A stretch of 37,471 nucleotides of DNA from Gamarada debralockiae. Taxonomy: Eukaryota > Ascomycota > Leotiomycetes > Helotiales > Hyphodiscaceae. The stretch covers positions 1 to 37,471 of the forward strand of contig NXFV01000717.1 in the NCBI GenBank assembly GCA_002803225.1, given 5' to 3'. The notes under the pieces were generated by a model. It had not been told where the DNA came from. It ran no database searches and saw nothing but the letters and a program-made list of their open reading frames with translations. Of this stretch, positions 21,663 through 31,681 are shown one piece after another; positions within the stretch are counted from its first letter, which is position 1, and each line of letters opens with the position of its first letter. Both the position numbers and the translations under genes were made by a program.

Positions 21663-24325
21663 ATGGCGCTCTTGCAGTATAAAGGCCCTGTCAACTATGA
21701 AGACCATCAAGGTACGTCGCATCGCGATTGCAACGTCGCAGTTCACTCACAATCCCTCTAGAGGCGTTCGAGGGCTTTCTCCAAACCTTCAAGACCTCTC
21801 CCCAGTCCGCTCTCGCCAATGCGCTGGGTGACATGAATATTGATGAGGATGACTTCAGCGACGAATACGACTTTATGGATGATGACGATGAGGAGGGACA
21901 GACTGCGCGGAGACGTGCAAGAGCTCAAGCAAAACAACCGAAATTGAAGTATGCAGACCTGCTGCAGAAAGTCGCAGACAGGTACGAGGACGAGATTACG
22001 ATTGATTTGGATGATCTGGCAAAGGTACGAAGAACACAGTCCTTAATCCTAGATAATTGTTAAATGGAACACAGTACGATGAAGTGTTAGAGGAGAATGG
22101 GACCCCGCTGAAGCTGGTGTCTTCTATCGAGGGCAATGCCAAGCATTATCTGGATATCTTCTGCAAAGCAGTTGACAAGGTTATGCCGAACCCAACAAGA
22201 GAGATCAAGTAAGGAAAGCAAATCTGGGAGAATTCAAGTACATACTAACAACACATAGCTTCAAAGACGATGTCCTCGATGTCCTCATGTCCCAACGCAC
22301 AGCCCGCAACAATGCATTGATGCGAGCAGCTGCAGAAGCAACCGACCCAACAGTCGAACCCGAATTGTTCCCTGCAGAACTCACCCGTCGATATACTCTT
22401 AATTTCAAGCCACGGTCACAAGGCGATGAACCAATTAAGGCACTGGCAGTTCGACAAGTTCGCGGGGAGCATCTAGGACACTTGATTACGGTTCGAGGAA
22501 TTGCCACAAGAGTCTCGGATGTCAAGCCAACTGTCGAGGTGAACGCATACACCTGCGACCGCTGCGGTTGCGAAATCTTTCAACCTGTTGGTACCAAGAC
22601 CTTTGGCCCTTTGAACGAATGTCCTTCCGAAGACTGTAAGCAAAACCAGTCGAAGGGTCAATTGCATCACTCGACTCGAGCTTCCAAATTTCAGCCTTTC
22701 CAAGAGGTCAAGATCCAGGAGATGGCTGAACAAGTACCGGTCGGTCATATTCCTAGAATGTTGACTGTGCTGTGCCACGGGGCTCTTGTCCGAAGAATCA
22801 ACCCTGGAGATGTTGTGGATATTGCTGGCATTTTCCTTCCCACGCCCTACACCGGATTCAAGGCCATCAGAGCTGGTCTCTTAACAGATACCTATCTCGA
22901 AGCCCAACATGTTACTCAACACAAGAAAGCGTACGAAGATCTGGCAATCGACAACCGAGTTTTCAAACGCATTGAACAATACCGAGCTTCTGGTCATGTT
23001 TACGAATACCTCGCGAAATCGATTGCTCCAGAAATTTACGGACATCTGGATGTCAAGAAGGCTCTCCTACTTTTGTTGGTTGGTGGTGCTACGAAGGTCA
23101 TGGGAGATGGCATGCGGATCCGAGGAGACATCAACATCTGCTTAATGGGTGATCCTGGTGTGGCCAAATCTCAATTGCTAAAGTACATCACGAAAGTTGC
23201 ACCCCGAGGTGTCTATACCACTGGACGAGGAAGCAGTGGTGTTGGTCTCACCGCAGCCGTCATGAAGGATCCAGTAACAGACGAGATGATTCTTGAAGGT
23301 GGTGCTTTGGTCTTGGCTGATAATGGTATTTGCTGTATCGATGAATTCGACAAGATGGATGATTCTGATAGAACGGCTATTCACGAAGTCATGGAACAGC
23401 AAACCATCTCCATTTCGAAAGCTGGAATCTCTACAACCTTGAACGCAAGAACATCCATTCTTGCAGCAGCCAATCCGCTCTATGGTCGATACAACCCACG
23501 CATCTCACCAGTCGAAAACATCAACCTGCCAGCAGCACTGTTGTCTCGTTTCGATGTTCTTTTCCTAATCCTCGACACTCCAACACGAGACACCGATGCC
23601 CTCCTCGCTCAGCACGTCACCTACGTCCACATGAACAACAAGCACCCCGACACCGACGGTGTCGTCTTCACACCCAATGAAGTCCGCCAATACGTTGCCC
23701 AAGCCCGCACCTTCAGCCCAACAGTCCCTACCGCAGTCTCAGAATATATGGTAAAAGCATATGTCAAGATGCGCGAGCAACAATCCCGCGACGAGAAGAA
23801 CAAGAAGCAATTCGCACACACCTCACCACGTACCCTTCTCGGCATTGTCCGTCTGGCCCAAGCACTCGCACGTTTACGTTTCAGCGAAGAAGTCGTGCAA
23901 GATGATGTTGATGAGGCGCTGCGCTTGATTGAAGCTTCGAAGGAGAGTTTGTATGCGGATCGTGATGGATTCAGGAAGGATATGAGTCCTAGCTCTAGAA
24001 TTTATAATATGGTGAGAGCGTTGGCGGAGAGCGGACAGTGCAGACCCGATAATGCGGATGAGGATGATGAGGAGACTTTGGGGATGGAGTTGAGCATGAA
24101 GAAGGTCAAGGACAGAGTTATTGCCAAGGGATTCACAGAGGATCAGTGGCAGACTGCTGTTATGGAGTATACCAATTTGGACGTAAGTATCTTTCTTCTA
24201 CCGTTCTTCAATCATACTGATTGGATGTGCAGATTTGGCAAACAGCTGGCAATGGTACGAGACTTCTGTTCATTGTTTCGGAGGCGGCTCATATGGCAAG
24301 AGATGCCGAATATGAGATGGAGTGA
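21663..24325 (+). CDS. MCM7: DNA replication licensing factor Mcm7, 820 aa
   Basis: Five exons: 21663-21711, 21762-22024, 22075-22208, 22259-24182 and 24233-24325. The four introns are each exactly 50 nt. Mcm7 is one of six subunits of the replicative helicase ring that is loaded at origins and unwinds DNA at the fork. The order is an acidic N-terminal part, a zinc-binding module starting CDRCGC (about residue 245), Walker [10 protein letters not shown] (about 446), Walker [10 protein letters not shown] (about 506) and the arginine finger LLSRFDVLF (about 577). The C-terminal winged-helix region includes [14 protein letters not shown], split by the last intron. Length matches other fungal Mcm7 proteins. 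Upstream MCB/SCB-like boxes suggest G1/S-regulated transcription. Confidence 0.96.
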
Positions 24326-24770
24326 TTAAGTCGATGAATTATGGTGAACATGAGTTTGGGCTTGAGATTTCGAGGCGTTATAGGGATAATCATTTCAGTT
24401 TGCCGAAATGGAGTTAGGTGTGAGATACCGTTGCTAGAGTAGAGTGCGTAATTGAATAACATGCATCATGAAGCCAGGTTTTCAACGTTTGAGTGAAGCT
24501 AACTGTTCAAGGCACGTAATGTCAGTGCAAGTGCATGGGTGTAAAGTTCTCATCGCAGATCTTGCACTCCCCAGATATTGTAACGATAGCTAAGAATCCA
24601 TTTAAACTAAAGTGATCCTATTATTTTGTGCTATAGATCCAATCTGCTTTGAGTTTTAGTAAGTAAAACCAGAGTACTTCAAAGTAGCCCACTTCAAATT
24701 GTGGTGCTATAAACTGAAGTAGTCCGGTTTGTTTCACCCTAGTTTAGTATACTCTGGGCCAAAGTAGTAA
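24326..24770. other. Intergenic between MCM7 and the repeat block
   Basis: No gene. From about 24600 the sequence becomes AT-rich, with short repeated words such as ACTTCAAAGTAG and an inverted CCAGAGTA/TACTCTGG pair. It is probably old transposon-derived DNA. Confidence 0.35.
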
Positions 24771-26220
24771 GAAGTGTTGTATGGTGCTCATCAATACGAG
24801 CTATTCGTAAATTGGACTATTTAATTCATCAATTGGACGTCCAATTGGTCAATTCCATGCGAATGCGAATTCCATTTATCTGATTGGTCAATAGTAGTCT
24901 AATCGATCAGCGTCTTAATCTCTTTATGGGGGCTCGTAATTAGGTTTCTGCCCCCCTGTATTGCATACCTAATTCAACCCCTGAATTCAGGTACTACAGT
25001 AAAACCTGGCTATAATCATACCCTCCGGGACTAGGGTTTTATGCTTATAGGCCAGGATATGCTTATGTTGAGGTGCACGTGATATGGTTATATTGCGGAT
25101 CTCAAGCAACGATCTCGCTCCAGAGGGCCAAAATGCTCCCGCTTATGCCCTCAGATAGTCTTGCACTTATTGTTTTATATATAGGCTACTTAAAAGGTTG
25201 GATTTTGCCCTAATTTCGACTAATATGGCACCTTTAGGCACACCGCATCGATAAAACCTTACCCTTGTAAGCATATCAGGGGGAGAAAATAGGTAGCATT
25301 ATAGAATCGGGACCTGGAAATCATAAGCATATGCTAAGTTAAGAGGTTATGCTTATATGCCTATATAAAATCGACGGGACCGGCAATAATATGCTTAGTG
25401 GTCAGGATATGCTTAAATCCAATATGCTTATGACCAGGTTTTACTGTAAAGCTTGATTCTCCCTTTCTCCTGTGAGATATCTACGTCAATAAAATGCCTC
25501 GAAATTCAAGAGAGTTCTTGATTAACGTCAGTTATTAGTATAAGTGAGGGGTAACTCTTGATTGCAAGAGAGATTAGTACCTCCCCCCTATGTCAAGCTC
25601 AGATTTTCGCCCTAGAGGTTCTATCTCTTTCTTGATCTTCATCGGGAGTAAACAACCTTAAGGTTTGGACTCCTGATCATGATGTTGATAAGCAAGAATC
25701 ACTAATATCGAAACAGATCAGCGAAGAACGCATGCCCGACAAGGCATGTGAAGTAAAATATGCCTCGGATCTCTCAGGTACGCTTAGAGCTGACTTTCTC
25801 TATGTAAATGCCATTAAGGTTCGACCGCCTGCTCAACGACGTCGAACTGAACCTTCGCCTAGCACTGGCGCAGGGGCAAGATCAGGTTGGCAAAAAAGGG
25901 AGGGGGGCTTGCGGGGCGAGTTCTACTCGCAGGAGGAGCACTCGGGCGGGAGCACATAGGGGACGTTGGGGAAGACCGGGATAACTTCACTCCATTCATT
26001 TCCTTTATATTTTGTACTATGTTCAATCTTTGTAACTGTCCTTGACTTCAGTGTTTCAACAACACCACATTTCACTATATGGATCCCGTAAACTGATGGT
26101 TCCCATAGAGCTCACAGTGAAATATGGACCCATGGTCTAATTCGCATTTATCGTCTAATTGATGAAACCCATAGTCCAATTTACGAATAGCCCGTATTGA
26201 TGAGCACCATACAACACTTC
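24771..26220. mobile_element. Non-autonomous DNA element with about 70-bp terminal inverted repeats
   Basis: The left end (24771-24839) and right end (26152-26220) are reverse complements, with about six mismatches in 69 positions, mostly in one TTAA/GGGT patch. Each end starts GAAGTGTTGTATGGTGCTCA when read inwards. No clear target-site duplication is seen. The only ORF of note inside (25732-25959, 75 residues) resembles no transposase. It is likely a non-autonomous or decayed element that has been invaded by the MITE at 24997-25446. Confidence 0.75.
24997..25446. mobile_element. Nested MITE, pogo/Fot1-like termini, TA-flanked
   Basis: Ends at 24995-25020 and 25423-25448 are inverted copies (23 of 26), starting TACAGTAAAACCTGG. 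A TA dinucleotide precedes and follows the CAGTAAAACC termini. The 450-bp interior is non-coding and rich in ATATGCTTA words in both orientations. TA target sites and CAGT-like ends are typical of the Tc1/mariner-pogo superfamily. Confidence 0.7.
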
Positions 26221-26433
26221 GCCTTGTCGCTCAAAGAGAGAGAACTAATGTGAATCAGTATTTTGAGCGTTTTTGAAGAGTAACTTGCAGAAGTTTCATG
26301 AACAAAACTTGAAAATGTCTCATCATCAAAGCCTTGTATATTTTTGACTCCTTTCATCGTCTCATATCATTGCGGAGATATAACAGGTCGGAGTTTAATA
26401 TAGGGAGTCTCCTGCTGCCTCCTTATGGCCCAT

Positions 26434-27783
26434 CTATTCATCCAACACAGCCTCAATAATACTAGCATTCACATGATCCATCCCATACACTTGAAGAATC
26501 TTGAATCCAGCTTGACCAAGCAAGGTATGCCATTGCGCAAGACTCCGCTCCTTGCCAGAAATAACGAGCATATTCATGTCCCTCAGTACTTTTGCGGGGT
26601 CCGGATTTCGATCTGGAATTACAAGGTCAGAGATCAGAAGTCGAGAGCGTGGGTGGCCTCGCATAGCGGGAGCAAGATTGTTGAGGATTTTGAGGCAGTC
26701 GATGTCAGGCCAGTCATGGAGAATTGATTTCAGGAAATAGTTCGCTCCTACTTTTATTAACACTATCCGTTTCAGGAGAGATGTGTACCCTCCTTGAAAG
26801 CTTTTAACAGGGTAGATGGTAATGGTTGACTCACCTTTGATAGGCTGCACTTCCTTGAAGAAGTCATACGGTTGCAAATCGATTTCATTCTCCGGGACCG
26901 CAGTTCCTTCCTCAAGAACCATCTTCAAATCTTCCAACACACTCTTCCCTTTCATATTCGGGTAAACTTCTCTAATTATGTTAAGGATGTGCCCTTTACC
27001 TCCTCCCACATCCACTAACGCAATGGAATCCACATTCGGTTCCAGCTGAGCGAAGTCATACAGCTGCACGACTTCTTTCAGCCCTAAGACAGCCGTGACA
27101 GTCATCGCATTCTTGAAAAGTGCCATTTTCTCGGGTTTCGTCTCTAAAATGTCAAAGAAATCGGCATCTTTGGTGCCATGAGCGAAGGTAAAGGGGCAGT
27201 TCTTTGCGTCTGCCGGATTCTTGAAGCCATTGCTGAGGTAGTACCCAGGCACTGAACCAACATGAGCAGGCAACATGATTTCATAGTGAAATTTAATCGA
27301 TGCTTTGGCTGGTGGTGTCGTCAGAAACCGAGAGATGGAAGTGTGGCTGTATGCCAGCCTCCCGGATGAATCAGACTCCTGCAAAATGTCGGATATTCCC
27401 AGCACTCGTGAGATTCGTAGGAGAAATTCTTCTTCGGCATTGAGTTTTTTTGCTAACTCTACCAGTGTGATTGATTCTCCAGATTCTGGCAAGGTTTCAA
27501 AAAGACCCATTTCGACAGCGATTCGGACTGCGACATTCACATATGGCCTGTGGTTCAGCTCCATGAATCGCTGTGGAATGGGTGCTGTGACTCGAGATAA
27601 TTTGCTCGAGGTAGCTTGGATTTCTTTGAGGGCCGCCGCCTTCTCTGAAGGCGCCTTGGCACTCTCATACTTGAGAATTGACTCTTGAATTGATGTAGAT
27701 AGAGAGGACAGAATTGCAACCGGTGGCTCGAAAGGTGGAAGTTCTTGTTTGCCTGCTGTGGATGATGCAGTTGATCCCGCCAT
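26434..27783 (-). CDS. SAM-dependent O-methyltransferase (fungal secondary-metabolism type), 420 aa
   Basis: Exons 27783-26835 and 26747-26434. The 87-nt intron (GTGAGT donor, TAG acceptor) is a multiple of three with no stop, so the unspliced frame also stays open. Splicing joins PIKG to ANYFLKSILHDWPD, matching the family. An N-terminal winged-helix dimerisation region (about 40-180) precedes a Rossmann methyltransferase domain. That domain has the SAM-binding motif VDVGGGKGH (about 257-265) and the catalytic His in ILHDWPD (about residue 325). Family members methylate hydroxyl groups on polyketides and other aromatic metabolites (for example sterigmatocystin/aflatoxin-pathway OMTs). The Met at 27783 is chosen; the frame stays open to a Met at 28008 but that extension is not family-like. 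It is divergently paired with the P450. Confidence 0.9.
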   Translation of the reverse strand: MAGSTASSTAGKQELPPFEPPVAILSSLSTSIQESILKYESAKAPSEKAAALKEIQATSSKLSRVTAPIPQRFMELNHRPYVNVAVRIAVEMGLFETLPESGESITLVELAKKLNAEEEFLLRISRVLGISDILQESDSSGRLAYSHTSISRFLTTPPAKASIKFHYEIMLPAHVGSVPGYYLSNGFKNPADAKNCPFTFAHGTKDADFFDILETKPEKMALFKNAMTVTAVLGLKEVVQLYDFAQLEPNVDSIALVDVGGGKGHILNIIREVYPNMKGKSVLEDLKMVLEEGTAVPENEIDLQPYDFFKEVQPIKGESTITIYPVKSFQGGYTSLLKRIVLIKVGANYFLKSILHDWPDIDCLKILNNLAPAMRGHPRSRLLISDLVIPDRNPDPAKVLRDMNMLVISGKERSLAQWHTLLGQAGFKILQVYGMDHVNASIIEAVLDE

Positions 27784-28259
27784 GGTGCAGGGCTGGATTC
27801 GGAGCTGGCTTGGTTGGGGCAAAAATGAAGATTGAGTTATGCCGTATGTTTCTTTCGATTCGCTGTATTCTGATTGTCGTTCGTTGATTTGGTTATCGCT
27901 TGCGAGTGTGTCTTCCGCCGGAGCGCCCGCCGTATGTTCACTCCAATACACTACTCTTACCGGGACTGTCAGAAGGTCAGAGCGGTTATGGCAATAGTGA
28001 CAGTACACAGTAGTGATATTATATTAATGAGTTTGATGAGTTTCACAGCTTGCATTGATAGTATGAGCAGAAGGTTGATGATAGTAGTAAAGGATGAAGA
28101 TAGTGATAGGGCTCTCCCAGTTATATACCCACGTCACAACGCAGTGATTACATAAGCAATTCCTGACAGGGACTTTCGCTTACGGAGTGATACCTCCGAG
28201 GTACATCATCAAGGAACAGAGGCGTTTTAAACGTCGGTTTCTAAACGATCGGCTGACAG
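27784..28259. promoter_or_regulatory. Shared divergent promoter, O-methyltransferase and P450
   Basis: 476 bp between two divergent start codons. A TATA-like TATATA lies at about 28122-28127. The arrangement suggests co-regulation; no specific binding site can be assigned. Confidence 0.45.
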
Positions 28260-30018
28260 ATGGCTTTGATCTCTACCATTGAGGGAGCTCTAACGGGCTG
28301 GCCATTTTTGATACTAGTAGCGTCAGCTACACTTGTGAGTGAACGACCCTATCCTTATTGCATGTTTCCGGCTAACACGAGAAACGCCGCTAGATAACAT
28401 ACTACTACGTCTATCAATTCGTACTCAGTCCGCTGCGAGATTTTCCCGGGCCTTTCTGGGCAAAAATCTCAGCACTTCCATTGGTCCAACAATGTCGCAG
28501 AACACGCAGGACTAAGTGGGTTCAACAGCAGCACGAAAAATATGGTAATTTCGTGCGAATTGCACCCAATCATATTTCTATCACAGATCCGCAGGCCCTA
28601 CATCAGATATACGGACATAAACCAGAATTCTTGAAAGGCCCATTTTACGAAGATAAGGCTCTATGATACATTTTCAGACAATGTGACTAACTTTCCACTA
28701 CCATTCTATCAGGTAGAACCTGTTCTGTTCAATACTCGGAACTCAGAGATTCACCAACGAAAGCGGAAGTACATGAATCCTGCCTTTTCACCAAGAAATA
28801 TGCAGGCTTTTGAGGAATACATGAATCCAAGTATCCACAAGCTCGTTCAGTTCTTCCAGGCCGCTGCCTCTGGGTCCAGACCTCTTGATTTCTGCCGGTG
28901 GGGTATAATCGACTGAATCTGTTCCTTTAGTACATGACTAAAAGGCAATAGCAAATTTCCTGGCATTCGATATCATGGGGGAATGGTCCTTCGGCGCTGC
29001 ATTTGGATTCCTTGAGTCTGGACAGGACGATTACAATCTCATTCAGACTCTCGATACACGCAGCGAAGTATTGAACGCGCTAGGCCATCTGCCTCCATGG
29101 ATCCGGCCATACATGAAGTACTTCCGTTTTGACCCTTTCTGGTATAAGGGGCTTCGATCAACAGCAAATCTAGGCGTCGTGGGACTAGCAGCCTACAGGA
29201 AGCGCGCCGCAGACTCTTCCTCCTCGCGCAAAGATCTATTGAGCTTCTTATTCAACGCGAAGGACCCTGAGACGGGTGGTCCGCTTCCAGAAAAGGAGAT
29301 CATAGCAGAGGCTATCAGTTTCATTGGTGGCGGCAGTCATACAACCAGCCATACCATGACGCACTTCATGGACTTTGTATCTCGTGACCAGAAACTTCAA
29401 GATGAGATGTGGGAAGAATTATCTGAGGCTTTTCCTGGGCCACGATCGCCCGACTGGGTGGCGACTGAGGAGGTGGCAGGTGGACTTCCTCTTCTGAGCG
29501 CTGCGCTGAAAGAGGTGATGCGTATTCGACCGACCACCTCCACTGGGCCAGAGCGGGTAGTCCCGGAAGGCGGGAAAATGGTAGGAGGCGTATTCATACC
29601 AGGAGGTACATTGGTAAGTTTACCACTTGTCGCAATTCATCACAACAACACAATATATGAGGTAAAAGCCCCCATTCCATCTTGTATGTAAGTCTTGACT
29701 GTTGAGTAGAATCCGGACTTGTTTGATCCTCAGCGCTGGCTGAAGCCTGATGCCAAAGAACTGAACGATTACTTTGTACCGTTTGGAACTGGACCCAGGG
29801 CGTGCGCAGGTAGAGCGTGAGTTTCGGATCTTCGGCTTGATATTTGTTTGAAAACGCTAATATTACACAGTTTTGCTATGATGGAGCTTTCTAAAACCCT
29901 TGCAACACTCTTTCGTCTCTTCAAATTTGAGCGCGCAATCTCTGGAGCATCAGAGACTAGAGAGGGTTTTATCGTCAAGATCACGGAGTGCGAGGTGAAA
30001 ATCTCTTTGCGAGAATGA
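28260..30018 (+). CDS. Cytochrome P450 monooxygenase, 497 aa (one unusual intron)
   Basis: Proposed exons: 28260-28334, 28394-28657, 28713-28902, 28952-29661, 29710-29816 and 29871-30018; total 1494 nt in frame. An N-terminal membrane anchor is followed by the Pro-rich FPGPFW. Then come the I-helix (FIGGGSHTTS, about 355-364), ExxR in LKEVMRIRP, FDPQRW, and the heme loop FGTGPRACAG with its Cys ligand. P450s of this kind oxidise secondary metabolites or aromatic compounds at the ER. Intron 2 has a clear branch site (GACTAAC) and CAG acceptor but no GT donor. A GC donor (AAG|GCTCTA) keeps the frame; otherwise there is a frameshift near 28658. The I-helix acid is His. The gene may be functional or recently damaged. 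Confidence 0.82.
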
Positions 30019-30184
30019 CTTGAACCTCCATCGATTGTTGTACCTGATATCACATTTTATCAAGCAAATTACATATCCCAACTGATGTTATAATATACGA
30101 TTTTCCAAGGCCGTCTTAGCTGGCCACCATCCGCCTAATAGACCCTATGCGTGTGAGCCCATTGGACAGATTTTGAAAAAGGAG

Positions 30185-30208
30185 TTTCACGCCCTATGAG
30201 GCGTGAAA
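30185..30208. repeat. 9-bp perfect hairpin after the P450 gene
   Basis: TTTCACGCC and GGCGTGAAA face each other across a 6-nt loop, about 170 bp past the P450 stop codon. Confidence 0.5.
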
Positions 30209-30918
30209 GTTAACCCTAACTGTTGGGATGAGTAATCAGTGACTCTGGTTCTAGGCAGATAGTCAGTGTTTCTGGTTATTAGTGATGCCTGCTGAGTCAC
30301 ATGGCATCACTTAACTCAAGAGTTCACTTGATCAGTATGACGTGTTCTATAAGTCATAGAAAGATTTCTATCTATAAGTACAGACTACTGTACTTGTTTT
30401 GTTCGTTAGTATTTCCATTATTTTTACAGCCTTAATAATTCAACTACATTCTTCTTATTTCTCGTCTGTCACGTGACTATTGCAAGACTTCTTCGAGAAG
30501 AAGGAACTCCATACATTAGTTATTGCCTCCGCTCCACCTCCTCTCTGCTCCACCTTCCCTCCGCTAATGTCTTGACAGTTATGAGAGACATATCTCGAGG
30601 ACTCCCCACGCCAGTACACTAGTTACGTTGTGCTGAAAGGCACCACGCTCTAGTATAAGCTAGGAATTGTGTTACTCTCACTGCCTTGTAGGCTTAAAAG
30701 CTACAAGTAGCTACCTACTGATTATAACTACCTGTAAAATCTCTTGTCAGCCGCGTGCACTTAGACTTGTTATATAGGTTGGGGACGGTGAGCATTGACT
30801 GGTTGTGAGGGATTTACTGAATTTCGTATAATAACTGCATTTGTTTTTCACCTGTTATACAGTTTTCCAAGGAGGATCTATTGAAGTATTACATGGTTGT
30901 AATTTAGCCGCCTAGTGT

Positions 30919-30950
<32 letters not shown>

Positions 30951-30951
30951 A
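30919..30951. repeat. (AAAG)n microsatellite
   Basis: About eight uninterrupted AAAG units. The same motif occurs inverted (CTTT) at 36272. Confidence 0.95.
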
Positions 30952-31174
30952 GTAAAGAAATAAATAAATTGGTTGGGAACTGTAGCCCTTACAGCAACTT
31001 AACGATACTCTCCTCCCTGGACACATATGCCTCGTTAGCAGTTGTCTTATTAACTGTGACGGCTGCACCAGATAAGACCCGAAAGAATGGGTGAACGCTC
31101 GTCTATTGACTATCGAAAGCTAGAGAGGAAAGAAGAGAGTATGTTACAGGAGATCTGGCCCCTAAGTAGGCCGC

Positions 31175-31221
31175 CAGGCCAGGCACCCAGGCCAGGCACC
31201 AAGGCCAGGCACCAAGGCCAG
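31175..31221. repeat. 13-bp minisatellite, 3.6 copies
   Basis: Unit CAGGCCAGGCACC, then the same again, then AAGGCCAGGCACC and a partial AAGGCCAG. Confidence 0.9.
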
Positions 31222-31569
31222 AGTTGTCATGGCCGTGACATTACCCCCTCTTCTAAACCAGGACTACCCTCAGTCCGTAGCCCCTGTTTCTCCTCCAGCT
31301 TCTGGACATACAGTCCTCCAAAGGAAAGAAAGAAAAAAGACTGTTTCAATGAGTCACAGACAACCAAGAGGCTCGTCTTAAGTGTAGGCGCGGGCGAGCC
31401 TAGAAGATTCCTCCTACTACTTGACTGTGCTGTTGTTTGAGCCTAGAAACTAAGCTCAAGTGACGCTCAAGACGTGCCACAACGTGTATTGACCAAGTAT
31501 CATGTCGTACGATGTGTAAGAGGCTTCAGAAACAAAGGGAAAGGTTTCTGGCATCACAGAAAGCCTTAA

Positions 31570-31681
31570 TAACTCAATAAAGAGCACCAATAGCTTGATC
31601 TGCGGCATCGCGGAGAATCTTGAAAGCAGTTAACTCAATGAACAGCACTGATAGCTCGATCTGCGGCATCGCGGAGAATCG
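31570..31681. repeat. 61-bp tandem duplication
   Basis: Copies at 31570-31620 and 31631-31681 differ at only a few sites; both end in GATCTGCGGCATCGCGGAG. Confidence 0.85.

Larger units (their letters stand above)
30019..31054. other. Repeat-rich intergenic, LTR-like piece, no gene
   Basis: From 30221 the sequence starts TGTTGGGATGAG and shows a TATA-like CTATAAGTACAG at about 30374, as in a copia-type solo LTR. I found no matching CCCAACA end, so it is truncated or not an LTR. The rest is AT-rich and non-coding. Confidence 0.3.

Noticed and set aside
27784..28008. 75-residue N-terminal extension of the methyltransferase
   Set aside because: The frame is open, but the extension is unlike the family and covers the shared promoter; MAGSTASST at 27783 is the better start.
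31087..31440. 117-residue ORF at the left end of the 1.6-kb element
   Set aside because: It runs through the terminal repeat and the 13-bp minisatellite; no domain.
31570..31681. 61-bp repeats as a possible CRISPR-like array
   Set aside because: Two direct copies only, in a eukaryotic transposon; no spacer pattern.
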